Of a stretch of 38,345 bases of DNA, positions 17,120 to 26,532 are shown one piece after another. The notes below the pieces were generated by a model. That model did not search any database, was not told where the DNA came from, and saw only the letters and a program-made list of their open reading frames with translations. Source of the DNA: Gandjariella thermophila (lineage in GTDB: Bacteria > Actinomycetota > Actinomycetes > Mycobacteriales > Pseudonocardiaceae). The number at the start of each line of letters is the position of its first letter. Positions within the stretch are counted from its first letter, which is position 1. The DNA is taken from contig NZ_BJFL01000041.1 of assembly GCF_005405885.1 (NCBI RefSeq), positions 1 through 38,345 on the forward strand. Direction: 5' to 3'. The position numbers and the translations under genes were made by a program.

Positions 17120-17693
17120 GTGACCCGGGCGGTAGCGCGGTATGGGGTGTGACGCGCCGGGACGTGGCCGGCGCCGCGCATCAGGCCTGGGGACGCGCAG
17201 CGCCTCGGGCGGGTCGACGGTAGACCGGACCCCCGGGTCGTCACCGCCGGCGGCGCGGCCGAGGCGGTCGTGAAGATCACCGACACCATGGGACGCCGCT
17301 GGCCCGCAGAATGCATGGCGGTCTTTCTGTCGACGTTGGACAGTGCCGGATCGGGTTCTCACAGCGCCCGCATTGTGATTGTGAGGACTTCGAAAGCGTG
17401 GACCGATCACTCGGCGTGCGTAACCGGCACGTTAAGAGATGTGACCTGCACGAAAATTTCAGGGCGCAGGTCTGTTAACCGCATCCGGTTCCCGGCCATT
17501 CTCTGACGCGTGCGTGGCTTCAGGCGCGGAGGCGTTACCGCAGGTCACTGGCCATCTGTGGGGTCTCCTTCCCGCTGGAAGATGAACGGCGTGTTACGGG
17601 CGTCGCACCGTCGGATTATGGATTGTGTGCGCATTGACAATCCGTTCCGCCGGGTGCGCCGAACCCCGCTGGACTCCGGAAAGGGTGGCGTTG
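17120..17693. other. Gap between the FolD-like gene and narG
   Basis: About 570 bases without a supported gene. The first 250 bases are GC-rich and contain only short frames. From about 17340 the composition becomes more AT-rich, as expected of a promoter region, and carries the GlnR-box-like elements. It also has GCAGGTC-type repeats: GTGACCTGC (17441-17449), GCAGGTC (17466-17472) and GCAGGTCAC (17540-17548); the first and last form a perfect 9-bp inverted pair about 90 bases apart. Confidence 0.5.
17381..17456 (+). promoter_or_regulatory. GlnR-box-like elements upstream of narG
   Basis: The remembered GlnR consensus is repeated GTnAC-n6-GAAAC half pairs. Here GTGAC-n6-GAAAA lies at 17441-17456, GTAAC-n6-GTTAA at 17420-17435 (5 bases before it instead of 6), and GTGAG-n6-GAAAG at 17381-17396. 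They lie 240-315 bases upstream of the narG start. They suggest nitrogen control of nitrate reductase; the spacing defect makes the call tentative. Confidence 0.4.
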
Positions 17694-20600
17694 GTGACCG
17701 AGACAACGGATAGTCGCGCGGCCACCGGTGCCGGCATGGACACCGGACTCACCGATTCCCTGCTGCGCCTCGGCCGGCATTTCCGGCGCGGCGAGACCTC
17801 GGCTGACCTGCGGACTCTGCACCAGATCGGCGGCAGGTCGGCCGATGTCTTCTACCGGGACCGCTGGGCCTACGACAAGGTGGTGCGCTCCACCCACGGG
17901 GTCAACTGCACCGGGTCCTGCTCGTGGAAGGTCTACGTCAAGGACGGCATCATCACCTGGGAGGCCCAGCAGACCGACTACCCGTCGATCGGCCCGGACA
18001 AGCCCGAGTACGAACCCCGCGGCTGCCCGCGCGGTGCGTCGTTCTCCTGGTACACCTACTCGCCGGCCCGGGTCCGCTACCCGTATGTCCGGGGCACCCT
18101 GCTCGAGCTGTACCGGGAGGCCAAGGAACGGCTCAAGGACCCGGTGTTGGCCTGGGCGGACGTGGTCGACGACGCGGAGAAGGCCCGCCGGTACAAGTCG
18201 GCGCGGGGCAAGGGCGGGTTCGTCCGGGCCGAGTGGTGGGAGGCCGCGGAGATCGTCGCCGCCGCGCACGTGCACACGATCAAGCGCTACGGCCCGGACC
18301 GGGTCGCCGGCTTCTCGCCGATTCCGGCGATGTCGATGGTGAGCCACGCCGCGGGCGCGCGGTTCATCTCGCTCGTCGGCGGGGCCATGCTGTCGTTCTA
18401 CGACTGGTACGCCGACCTTCCGGTGGCCTCCCCGCAGGTGTTCGGGGACCAGACGGACGTGCCGGAGTCCGCGGACTGGTTCGACGCCGGCTACCTGATC
18501 ATGTGGGGTTCCAACGTCCCGGTCACCCGCACCCCGGACGCGCACTACATGACCGAGGCCCGGTACCGCGGCCAGAAGGTGATCGTCGTGTCGCCGGACT
18601 ACGGGGACCACACCAAGTTCGCCGACGAGTGGTTGCCCGCCCGGCCGGGCACCGACGCCGCGCTGGCCATGGCCATGGGCCACGTGATCCTCAAGGAGTT
18701 CTTCGTCGACCGGCAGACACCCCCGTTCGTCGACTACGTCAAGCGCTACACCGACCTGCCGTTCCTGGTCACCGTGGCGGAAGGGGACGAGGGATGGCTG
18801 CCGGGCAAGTTCCTCACCGCCGCCGACCTCGGCGAGAGCGGCGAGGGCGCGGCGGCCAAGACCGTGCTGCTGGATGCCGCCACCGGGGAACCGGTGGTGC
18901 CGCGCGGCTCGCTGGGCCACCGGTTCACCGAGTCGGGTCAGGGCCGGTGGAACCTCGACCTCGGCGGCGTCGACCCGCTGCTGTCGCTGCACGGCGACCA
19001 CGCCGAGCCGGTGACCGTGCGGCTGCCCCGGTTCGACACCACCGAACCCGGGGTGCTGTGCCGCGGTGTGCCGACCCGGATGGTGCACGGCCGCCGGGTC
19101 ACCACCGTGTTCGACCTGCTGCTGGCGCAGTACGGGGTGGGCCGGCCCGGGCTGCCCGGGGACTGGCCGACCGGGTACGACGACGCCGCCCAGCCGTACA
19201 CCCCGGCCTGGCAGGAGCCGATCACCGGGGTACCGGCCGCCGCGGCCGAGCGGATCGCCCGCGAGTTCGCCGACAACGCCGAGCGCTCCGGCGGCCGGTC
19301 GATGATCCTCATGGGCGCGGGCACCAACCACTGGTTCCACTCCGACCAGATCTACCGGTCGTTCCTGGCGCTGGTGATGCTCACCGGCTGCCAGGGCGTC
19401 AACGGTGGCGGCTGGGCGCACTACGTCGGCCAGGAGAAGTGCCGGCCGATCACCGGCTGGTCCACGCTGGCGTTCGGGCTGGACTGGAGCCGCCCGCCGC
19501 GGCAGATGCAGGGCACCGTCTACTGGTACCTGGCCACCGACCAGTGGCGCTACGACCCGTTCACCGCGGAGGCGATGGCCTCCCCGCTGGCGAAGGGGCG
19601 TTTCGCCGGCCGAACCGCGGCGGACAACATCGCGCTGGCCAGCCGGCTGGGCTGGATGCCGAGCTATCCGACGTTCAACCGCAACCCGCTCGACCTGGCC
19701 GACGAGGCCGAGCGGTTGGGCAAGGACGCCGCGCAGCACGTGGTGGACGGGCTGTCCACCGGGCACCTGCGGTTCGCCTGCGAGGACCCGGACGCCCCGG
19801 AGAACTTTCCGCGCTGCCTGACGGTGTGGCGGGCGAACCTGCTCGGCTCGTCGGCCAAGGGCAACGAGTACTTCCTGCGCCACCTGCTGGGCACCGACTC
19901 CAACCTGCAGACCAGCGACCACGCGGGCGTTCGGCCCGCCGAGGTGACCTGGCGGGACGAGGCGCCGGTGGGCAAGCTGGACCTGTTGCTGTCCCTGGAC
20001 TTCCGGATGACCAGCACGACGCTGTTCTCCGACGTGGTGCTGCCCGCGGCCACCTGGTACGAGAAGCATGACCTGTCCAGCACCGACATGCACCCGTACG
20101 TGCACGCGTTCTCCCCGGCGATCTCCCCGCCGTGGGAGGCCAAGACCGACTTCGAGGCGTTCCACCGCATCGCGCGCGGGTTCTCCTGGCTGGCCGAGAA
20201 GCACCTGGGGGTGCGCAGGGACATCGTCGCGGTGCCGCTGCAGCACGACACCGCCGACGCCACCGCGCAACCGGGCGGACGGGTGCTGGACTGGAAGGCC
20301 GGCGAGTGCGAACCCATTCCCGGGAGGACCATGCCCCGGCTGGTCGTGGTGGAGCGGGACTACGCCGCGGTCGGCGAGAAGATGGCCGCACTGGGCCCAC
20401 TGGTGGACCGGCTCGGCGTGACCACCAAGGGCGTCACCGTCCACCCGGACGCCGAGGTCGAATACCTCAAGGCGGCCAACGGCGTGATCCCGTCCGGGAT
20501 CGCCGCCGGCCGGCCGTCACTGGCCAGGGACACCCACGCCGCCGAGGCCATCCTGGCGCTGTCCGGCACCACCAACGGCCGGTTGGCCACCGAGGGCTTC

Positions 20601-21401
20601 CGCGCCCTGGAACGGCGCACCGGGACCAGGCTCGCCGATCTCGCCGCGGAGAACGAGGGCAAGCGGATCACCTTCGCCGACACCCAGGCACGCCCCGTCC
20701 CGGTGATCACCTCACCGGAGTGGTCGGGCAGCGAGACCGGCGGCCGGCGCTACGCCCCGTTCACGATCAACACCGAGCGGCTCAAGCCGTGGCACACGCT
20801 GACCGGGCGGCAGCACTTCTACCTCGACCACGACTGGATGGCCGAGCTGGGCGAGCAGTTGCCGATCTTCCGGCCACCGCTGGACATGACCGCGTTGTTC
20901 GACGAGCCAGGGGTGGGTGCGCTGGAGGGGGCAGGCGGGCACAAGGCGATCACCGTCCGGTACCTCACCCCGCACTCGAAGTGGTCGATCCATTCGGCCT
21001 ACCAGGACAACCTGCACATGCTCACGCTGTCCCGCGGCGGGCAGACCATCTGGATGTCCGATGTGGACGCCGCGAAGATCGGCGTCAGCGACAACGACTG
21101 GATCGAGGCGGTCAACCGCAACGGCGTGGTGGTGGCCAGGGCGATCGTCAGCCACCGGATGCCCGAGGGCACCGTGTTCATGTACCACGCGCAGGACCGC
21201 GCGGTGGACGTGCCACGCACCGAGCGCACCGGCAAGCGGGGCGGCATCCACAACGCCCTCACCCGGCTGATGATCAAACCGTCGCACCTGATCGGCGGCT
21301 ACGCCCAGCAGTCGTTCGCGCTCAACTACCACGGCCCCACCGGCAACCAACGCGACGAGGTCACCACCATCCGTCGACGCAGCCAGGAGGTGCAGTACTG
21401 A
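17694..21401 (+). CDS. narG: Respiratory nitrate reductase alpha subunit NarG
   Basis: This 1235-residue subunit is of normal NarG length. It holds the bis-MGD molybdenum site where nitrate is reduced to nitrite and the FS0 cluster, ligated by His68, Cys72, Cys76 and Cys111 (HGVNCTGSC and RGCPRGASF). The presumed molybdenum ligand is Asp241 in YADLPVASPQ. Further family landmarks are WGSNVPVTRTPDAH, GAGTNHWFHSDQIYRSFLALVMLTGCQGVNGGGWAHYVGQEK and KWSIHSAYQDNLHMLTLSRGG. There is no twin-arginine signal; NarG faces the cytoplasm. GTG 17694 is chosen because GGAAAGGGTGG lies just upstream; GTG 17685 is an alternative. It overlaps narH by one base (TGATG). The GlnR-box-like sites upstream suggest nitrogen control. 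Confidence 0.95.
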   Translation: MTETTDSRAATGAGMDTGLTDSLLRLGRHFRRGETSADLRTLHQIGGRSADVFYRDRWAYDKVVRSTHGVNCTGSCSWKVYVKDGIITWEAQQTDYPSIGPDKPEYEPRGCPRGASFSWYTYSPARVRYPYVRGTLLELYREAKERLKDPVLAWADVVDDAEKARRYKSARGKGGFVRAEWWEAAEIVAAAHVHTIKRYGPDRVAGFSPIPAMSMVSHAAGARFISLVGGAMLSFYDWYADLPVASPQVFGDQTDVPESADWFDAGYLIMWGSNVPVTRTPDAHYMTEARYRGQKVIVVSPDYGDHTKFADEWLPARPGTDAALAMAMGHVILKEFFVDRQTPPFVDYVKRYTDLPFLVTVAEGDEGWLPGKFLTAADLGESGEGAAAKTVLLDAATGEPVVPRGSLGHRFTESGQGRWNLDLGGVDPLLSLHGDHAEPVTVRLPRFDTTEPGVLCRGVPTRMVHGRRVTTVFDLLLAQYGVGRPGLPGDWPTGYDDAAQPYTPAWQEPITGVPAAAAERIAREFADNAERSGGRSMILMGAGTNHWFHSDQIYRSFLALVMLTGCQGVNGGGWAHYVGQEKCRPITGWSTLAFGLDWSRPPRQMQGTVYWYLATDQWRYDPFTAEAMASPLAKGRFAGRTAADNIALASRLGWMPSYPTFNRNPLDLADEAERLGKDAAQHVVDGLSTGHLRFACEDPDAPENFPRCLTVWRANLLGSSAKGNEYFLRHLLGTDSNLQTSDHAGVRPAEVTWRDEAPVGKLDLLLSLDFRMTSTTLFSDVVLPAATWYEKHDLSSTDMHPYVHAFSPAISPPWEAKTDFEAFHRIARGFSWLAEKHLGVRRDIVAVPLQHDTADATAQPGGRVLDWKAGECEPIPGRTMPRLVVVERDYAAVGEKMAALGPLVDRLGVTTKGVTVHPDAEVEYLKAANGVIPSGIAAGRPSLARDTHAAEAILALSGTTNGRLATEGFRALERRTGTRLADLAAENEGKRITFADTQARPVPVITSPEWSGSETGGRRYAPFTINTERLKPWHTLTGRQHFYLDHDWMAELGEQLPIFRPPLDMTALFDEPGVGALEGAGGHKAITVRYLTPHSKWSIHSAYQDNLHMLTLSRGGQTIWMSDVDAAKIGVSDNDWIEAVNRNGVVVARAIVSHRMPEGTVFMYHAQDRAVDVPRTERTGKRGGIHNALTRLMIKPSHLIGGYAQQSFALNYHGPTGNQRDEVTTIRRRSQEVQY

Positions 21402-23113
21402 TGCGCGTGATGGCACAGCTCGCCATGGTGATGAACCTGGACAAGTGCATCGGCTGCCACACCTGCAGCGTCACCTGCAAGCAGGCGTGGACCAACCGCG
21501 GCGGCGTCGAGTACGTCTGGTTCAACAACGTGGAAACCCGGCCGGGCCAGGGCTACCCGCGGCAGTACCAGGACCAGCGGCGGTGGAAGGGCGGCTGGAC
21601 GCTGAACAAACGCGGCCGGCTCACCCTGCGGTCGGGCTCCCGGCTCAAGCGGCTGCTCAACATCTTCGCCAACCCGGACCTGCCCACCGTCGCCGACTAC
21701 TACGAACCCTGGACCTACGACTACGACAACCTGCTGTCCTCTCCGCCGTCGGACACCACCCCCGTGGCCCGGCCCAAGTCGCTGATCACCGGTGAGGACA
21801 CCGCGGTCACCTGGGGCGCCAACTGGGACGACGACCTGGGCGGCGGGCCGTCCCAGGTCGGCCGCGACCCGTTGCTGGCCAGGGTCTCCGAGCAGGTGAA
21901 GCTCGAGTTCGAGCGGACGTTCATGTTCTACCTGCCGCGGATCTGCGAACACTGCCTCAACCCGTCCTGCGCGGCGTCCTGCCCGTCCGGCGCGATCTAC
22001 AAGCGCACCGAGGACGGCATCGTGCTGGTCGACCAGGACCGCTGCCGCGGGTGGCGGCAGTGCGTCACCGGCTGCCCGTACAAGAAGGTCTACTTCAACC
22101 ACCGCACCGGCAAGGCCGAGAAGTGCACCTTCTGCTACCCCCGGGTGGAGGTCGGCATCCCCACCGTCTGCGCGGAGACCTGCGTCGGCCGGCTGCGCTA
22201 CATCGGCGTGCTGCTCTACGACGCCGACGCGGTCCTGGAAGCGGCTTCGGTACCCCATGACCAGGACCTCTACCCGGCGCAGCTCGGCGTGTTCCTCAAC
22301 CCGCACGACCCGAGGGTGGTGGCCGAGGCGGAGCGGGCCGGGATCAGTCAGGAGTGGATCGAGGCCGCGCAGGCGTCGCCGGTGTACCGGCTGATCGTGG
22401 ACTACCAGGTGGCGTTGCCGCTGCATCCGGAATACCGCACGATGCCGATGGTCTGGTACGTACCGCCGCTCTCCCCGGTGGTGGACGTGCTGACCAGCAC
22501 CGGGCACGACGGCGAGGACGCGGGCAACCTCTTCGGCGCGATCGACGCGTTGCGCATCCCGGTGGAGTACCTGGCCGAGCTGTTCACCGCGGGCGACGTC
22601 GGCCCGGTGCGGGCGGCGCTGCGGCGGCTGGCGGCGATGCGCGCGCACATGCGTCGGATCAACCTGGGGGAGGAGACCCGACCGGACATCGCCGAGTCCG
22701 TGGGGCTCACGCCGGCCGAGATCGAGGCGATGTACCGGCTGCTGGCCATCGCCAAGTACGACCAGCGGTACGTCATCCCCAGCGCGGCCGGCGCGGACGC
22801 GCACCGGCTGGACGCCCTGGCCACCGGCTGCAGCCTGGACTCCGAGGGCGGCCCGGGCATGACCGCGTTCGACGCGATAGCCGACCGGTTCCACCTGACC
22901 GACACCAACGGCGCCGCGCCCGACGACAAGGCCGGTCGGATCAACCTGCTCAACTGGGACGGCAGGAGCACCACCGGGTTGTTCCCCGCGAAGCAGACCA
23001 ACGGCCCCGACCACGCCGCGGACCAACCCAACGGCGCCAACCAGGCCGGGGACCATCCCCACGGCGCCGACCGCGCCGCGGAACCGGCCAACGCCGCGGA
23101 GCCGACCCGATGA
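21401..23113 (+). CDS. narH: Respiratory nitrate reductase beta subunit NarH
   Basis: This 570-residue electron-transfer subunit carries four iron-sulfur centres: CIGCHTCSVTC (from Cys16), CEHCLNPSCAASCPSG, CRGWRQCVTGCPYKK and CTFCYPRVEVGIPTVCAETCVG. The Trp in CRGWRQC marks the [3Fe-4S] centre, as in other NarH proteins. It passes electrons from NarI to NarG at the inner membrane face. AGGAGG stands 10 bases before ATG 21401, and the stop overlaps the narJ start by 4 bases (ATGA). The last 40 residues, after GLFPAKQ, are a low-complexity Asn/Asp/His/Ala tail with loosely repeated NGxDxAAxQ-like units, not part of the usual fold. Confidence 0.95.
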   Translation: MRVMAQLAMVMNLDKCIGCHTCSVTCKQAWTNRGGVEYVWFNNVETRPGQGYPRQYQDQRRWKGGWTLNKRGRLTLRSGSRLKRLLNIFANPDLPTVADYYEPWTYDYDNLLSSPPSDTTPVARPKSLITGEDTAVTWGANWDDDLGGGPSQVGRDPLLARVSEQVKLEFERTFMFYLPRICEHCLNPSCAASCPSGAIYKRTEDGIVLVDQDRCRGWRQCVTGCPYKKVYFNHRTGKAEKCTFCYPRVEVGIPTVCAETCVGRLRYIGVLLYDADAVLEAASVPHDQDLYPAQLGVFLNPHDPRVVAEAERAGISQEWIEAAQASPVYRLIVDYQVALPLHPEYRTMPMVWYVPPLSPVVDVLTSTGHDGEDAGNLFGAIDALRIPVEYLAELFTAGDVGPVRAALRRLAAMRAHMRRINLGEETRPDIAESVGLTPAEIEAMYRLLAIAKYDQRYVIPSAAGADAHRLDALATGCSLDSEGGPGMTAFDAIADRFHLTDTNGAAPDDKAGRINLLNWDGRSTTGLFPAKQTNGPDHAADQPNGANQAGDHPHGADRAAEPANAAEPTR

Positions 23114-23793
23114 GCCCCACCTGGCTGGGGCGCAAGGCCAACCAGCCCGCCGCCGAGCTGGCCGGGCTGGACCAGCGCATGGTGTGGCGGATCGCCGCGC
23201 TGCTGCTGGATTACCCGACCGAGCAAACCCTGGGCATGCTCAACCAGCTGCACAGCGCGGCCAGCGCACTGCCCGCACCGGTCGGCCAGCCGCTGGTGTC
23301 CTTTGTGGACCATCTGCGGCGGACACCCGCGATCGAGCTGGCCGCGCACTACGTCGAGACGTTCGACCTGCGGCGGCGCAGCTGCCTGCACCTCACCTAC
23401 TACGCCTACGGCGACACCCGCAAGCGGGGCATGGCCCTGCTGCGGTTCAAGCACGCCTACCGCAGCGCGGGCGTCACCCTCGGCGAGCACGAGCTGCCCG
23501 ACCATCTCGCGGTGGTGCTGGAGTTCGCCGCGACCGCCGACCCGGTGGCGGGCCGGCGGCTGCTCGTCGAGCACCGCCCCGTCGTCGAACTGCTCCGACT
23601 GTCCCTGGAGGACAGTGGGTCGCCGTACCGGGCGGTGCTCGACGCGGTGTGCGCCACCCTGCCCGAGCTGAACACCGCGGACCGACGCCGGATCGCCGAA
23701 CTGGCCGCGCAGGGACCGCCCGAGGAGGAGGTCGGCCTCGAACCGTTCGGGATCGACCCGCTCACCCACCAGCAGATGGGAGGACGCCGGTGA
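23110..23793 (+). CDS. narJ: Nitrate reductase molybdenum cofactor assembly chaperone NarJ
   Basis: This 227-residue all-helical protein has the TorD/DmsD/NarJ pattern: MVWRIAALLLDYPTEQTLGML, then AAHYVETFDLRRRSCLHLTYYAYGDTRKRGMALLRFKHAYRSAG, and PDHLAVVLEFAA. The conserved YVETFDLRRRSCLHLTYY stretch is diagnostic for NarJ. It binds apo-NarG and helps insert the molybdenum cofactor and FS0 cluster before membrane docking. It overlaps narH by 4 bases (ATGA) and narI by 4 bases (GTGA), so translation of the three is coupled. Confidence 0.93.
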   Translation: MSPTWLGRKANQPAAELAGLDQRMVWRIAALLLDYPTEQTLGMLNQLHSAASALPAPVGQPLVSFVDHLRRTPAIELAAHYVETFDLRRRSCLHLTYYAYGDTRKRGMALLRFKHAYRSAGVTLGEHELPDHLAVVLEFAATADPVAGRRLLVEHRPVVELLRLSLEDSGSPYRAVLDAVCATLPELNTADRRRIAELAAQGPPEEEVGLEPFGIDPLTHQQMGGRR

Positions 23794-24533
23794 CCACCGT
23801 GCTGTGGATGACCGTCCCGTACGTGGCGCTCACCTCGTTCGTGCTCGGGCACGTCTGGCGGTACCGGCACGACCAGTTCGGCTGGACCACCCGGTCCTCC
23901 CAGCTCCACGAGAGCCGGCTGCTTCGACTGGGCAGCCCGATGTTCCACTTCGGACTTCTGGCGGTGATCGGCGGTCACGTGCTGGGCATCGCGGTGCCGG
24001 CGAGCTGGACCGAGGCGCTGGGCGTTTCCGAGTTCGCGTATCACCTGGTGTCGGTGTCCGCCGGCACGCTGTCCGGTCTGGTCACCGTCGCCGGGCTGGC
24101 GATCCTGCTCTACCGGCGGGTCACCGTTCCGGCCGTGCGCAAGGCCACCACCACCAACGACAAGATCATGTACGTGCTGCTGACGACAGCGATCGCCACC
24201 GGGATGCTCAACACCGTGGGCAGCAACCTCATCGGCGGCGGCTACGACTACCGCGCCACGGTATCGCCGTGGTTCCGCGGCCTGTTCACCATTCACCCGC
24301 GGCCCGAGCTGATGGTCGGCACACCCGTCAGTTTCCAGGTCCACAACCTGGTCGTGCTCGCCCTGCTGGCCCTGTGGCCGTACACCCGCCTGGTGCACGT
24401 GTTCAGCGCACCGCTGGGCTACCTGGTGCGGCCCTACGTGGTGTACCGCGGCCGCGACCCGCGGCGCCCGGACGTGCGCCGCTACGCCCGCGCCTGGCAG
24501 ACGCCGTCCAGCACCCCGGCGGCACGCCGATAG
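23790..24533 (+). CDS. narI: Respiratory nitrate reductase gamma subunit NarI
   Basis: This 247-residue membrane cytochrome b has five hydrophobic helices (VLWMTVPYVALTSFVLGHVW; MFHFGLLAVIGGHVLGIAV; VSVSAGTLSGLVTVAGLAILLY; MYVLLTTAIATGMLNTV; VHNLVVLALLALWPYTRLVHVF). Heme ligand histidines are in MFHFG, GGHVLG, FQVHNL and RLVHVF. It oxidises quinol and feeds electrons to NarH. GTG 23790 overlaps narJ, with GGGAGG upstream. The C-terminus is Arg-rich and cytoplasmic. No narK transporter or nitrite reductase gene follows; a hairpin terminator ends the operon about 65 bases on. Confidence 0.94.
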   Translation: MTTVLWMTVPYVALTSFVLGHVWRYRHDQFGWTTRSSQLHESRLLRLGSPMFHFGLLAVIGGHVLGIAVPASWTEALGVSEFAYHLVSVSAGTLSGLVTVAGLAILLYRRVTVPAVRKATTTNDKIMYVLLTTAIATGMLNTVGSNLIGGGYDYRATVSPWFRGLFTIHPRPELMVGTPVSFQVHNLVVLALLALWPYTRLVHVFSAPLGYLVRPYVVYRGRDPRRPDVRRYARAWQTPSSTPAARR

Positions 24534-24597
24534 CCGCGCCCACGCCCGTTCAGCCAGGCCCAGCGGCGTGGGGAACCCGTCCTGGGCGGCCTGCTGG

Positions 24598-24615
24598 ACC
24601 ACGGCCCGCCGTGGT
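24598..24615 (+). terminator. Hairpin terminator after narI
   Basis: ACCACGG (24598-24604) pairs perfectly with CCGTGGT (24609-24615) around CCCG. It lies 65 bases after the narI stop and 120 bases before the kinase start, so it should separate the nar operon from the kinase gene. Confidence 0.6.
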
Positions 24616-24738
24616 GCCAAGGTCAACCGCGTCTCCCGTCGTTGATCCCGGGGGAGATGACCGGCAGCCGGCACGCCGCACTGCGGACCCACGACCAGGC
24701 ACGACCGCGCCCCGGCCGGGCGATAGGATCGCCACCTG

Positions 24739-26361
24739 ATGCAGCTTTTCCACAGGCGCCGCCACGGCGACGAGCGGCCGGAGGACGTGCCCGGCTACCG
24801 GGACCTCCAGCTCATCGGGCGTGGCGGGTTCAGCGTCGTCTACCGGGCCACCCAGGAGGCGCTGGACCGTGCGGTGGCGCTGAAGGTGCTGACGGTCCCG
24901 CTGGACGAGGACGCGCGGCGGCGGTTCTTCCGCGAGGTCACCACGACCGCCAGGCTGACCGGGCATCCGAACGTGGTCACCGCGCTCGACGCGGGGCGGA
25001 CCCGGACCGGCCGGCCGTACCTGGCGATGGACCTCTACAGCCGCGGGTCGCTGATGGACCGGCTCAACGCCGAGGGCCCGCTGCCCGCGACGGAGGTCGC
25101 GCGGATCGGGGCGAAGATCGCGGACGCGCTCGACGCCGCGCACCAGCTCGGCATCGTGCACCGCGACGTGAAGCCGAACAACATTCTCGTCTCCCGGTTC
25201 GGCGAGCCCGCGCTGGCCGACTTCGGCGTGGCCTGCCTGCTCGACCTGGGCGCGTCCGCGACCGTGCTGGAGACCTTCACCCCCAGCCACGCCGCCCCCG
25301 AGGTGGTGAACCGGCAGCCGCCGAGCGCGGCGTCCGACGTCTACGCCCTCGGCTCGACCATGTATCAGCTCGTGGCCGGCCAGCCGGCGTTCGGCCGGCG
25401 CGGCGAGGAGATCGCCGCCGTGCTGCACCGCATCCTCACCGAGGAACCGGCCGCCCTCGCCTGCCCCGAGCTGCCCCCGCTGGCCGACGTGGTGCGGCGG
25501 GCCATGGCCAAGCGCCCCGAGGACCGCCACCCGAGCGCCGCCGCCCTGGCCGCCGCGCTGCGGAGCCTGGTCTCCGACGCGGAACCCCGGTCGTTCGCCC
25601 CGCAGCCGCCCCCGTGGGCCGCCGCGGTGCCCGGTGAACCTCGCTCCGGTGGGGCCCACCCGGCCACCCCGGTCGGCGGACCGTCCTTTCCGGACACCCC
25701 GCCGGGCGAGTCGGTGTGGCACACCGCCGGGCCGGCGCGGCCGCGGCGGCGCCGGATGGCGCTCACCGTCGTCGGCGTGTTGGTCGCGGTGGCCGCGCTG
25801 ACCGTCGGCCTGGCGGCGTGGCAGCGCGCGCTGCACGGGGAGGCGCGCCCGCAGGCGCAGTCCGCGGCGACGTCCACGGCGGACCCGACCGTGCCGGCCA
25901 GCGCGGCGCCCGGGGCCACCACGGTCCCGGTGACCTCCGTGGCCGGCGGCGCGCCCGCCGGGCCGGCGCCGCCGGCCGGGCGGGGCACCACCCCGGGTGC
26001 GCCGCCACCCCCGGCGGCGACCACGGTGACCAGCGCGAAGGCGTCCAGCAGCCCGGCCGAGCAGCCGACCAGCGTGTGCACCCCGGACGGGTGCGCCGCC
26101 CGGGCCAGCTTCGTCGCCTACGGCGACCACCTCTACGTCTGCGACAACAAGGCGGACGGGCACTCCGCCGTGGCGTGGTACCAGCGGTCCGACGTCCCGG
26201 GGCAGAACAACGAGGCGTGGGACAACAATGGGTCCGGCACCTGCATCGACCACAACATGAACATGCCCGAAGGCGCGAAGATCACCTACAGGGTGTGCGT
26301 GGGCGACTACGACACCCGGCGGCTGCTCGTCTGTAGCAACACCATCACGGCCACGGGGTAG
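24739..26361 (+). CDS. Receptor-type Ser/Thr protein kinase with extracellular cysteine-rich domain
   Basis: This 540-residue protein starts at ATG 24739. The Hanks-type kinase domain (about 20-280) has the Gly loop LIGRGGFSVVYRA, Lys49 (VALK), catalytic HRDVKPNN (Asp143), DFG (Asp161) and APE (HAAPEVV). A Pro-rich linker leads to one membrane helix (about 340-361), then a Thr/Pro/Ala-rich stalk, which is outside the cell. The last 95 residues form a compact domain with six cysteines (CTPDGCA, YVCDNKADGHSAVAWY, GTCIDHN, YRVCVGD, LLVCSN) resembling small secreted actinobacterial domains of unknown function; the asparagine- and aspartate-rich DNNGSGTC part could bind a ligand. It would sense something outside and phosphorylate targets inside. 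The neighbouring nar operon is separated by a terminator. Confidence 0.88.
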   Translation: MQLFHRRRHGDERPEDVPGYRDLQLIGRGGFSVVYRATQEALDRAVALKVLTVPLDEDARRRFFREVTTTARLTGHPNVVTALDAGRTRTGRPYLAMDLYSRGSLMDRLNAEGPLPATEVARIGAKIADALDAAHQLGIVHRDVKPNNILVSRFGEPALADFGVACLLDLGASATVLETFTPSHAAPEVVNRQPPSAASDVYALGSTMYQLVAGQPAFGRRGEEIAAVLHRILTEEPAALACPELPPLADVVRRAMAKRPEDRHPSAAALAAALRSLVSDAEPRSFAPQPPPWAAAVPGEPRSGGAHPATPVGGPSFPDTPPGESVWHTAGPARPRRRRMALTVVGVLVAVAALTVGLAAWQRALHGEARPQAQSAATSTADPTVPASAAPGATTVPVTSVAGGAPAGPAPPAGRGTTPGAPPPPAATTVTSAKASSSPAEQPTSVCTPDGCAARASFVAYGDHLYVCDNKADGHSAVAWYQRSDVPGQNNEAWDNNGSGTCIDHNMNMPEGAKITYRVCVGDYDTRRLLVCSNTITATG

Positions 26362-26402
26362 CCGCGGCCGAACTGGGCGGGAAACCACGTCTACGCCGCG
26401 GA

Positions 26403-26419
26403 CCGGAGGCTCACTCCGG
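26403..26419 (+). terminator. Possible hairpin after the kinase gene
   Basis: CCGGAG (26403-26408) pairs with CTCCGG (26414-26419) around GCTCA, 40 bases after the kinase stop. The stem is only 6 bp, so the call is weak. Confidence 0.3.
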
Positions 26420-26532
26420 GGACGTTCGGGGCGGAAGCCGTTCGCGGTGAACAGTGGGATGCGAAGGACTACTGGCCGTAGAGACCGCCGGCACATGGAT
26501 GGGTCATACAACGCCCATTTGGCAGATGGTCC

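Noticed and set aside
17228-17239. GACCCCCGGGTC dyad upstream of narG as a DevR box
   Set aside because: It lacks the GACCTT-type core of the island's boxes and is 455 bases from narG; such GC-rich dyads are common by chance.
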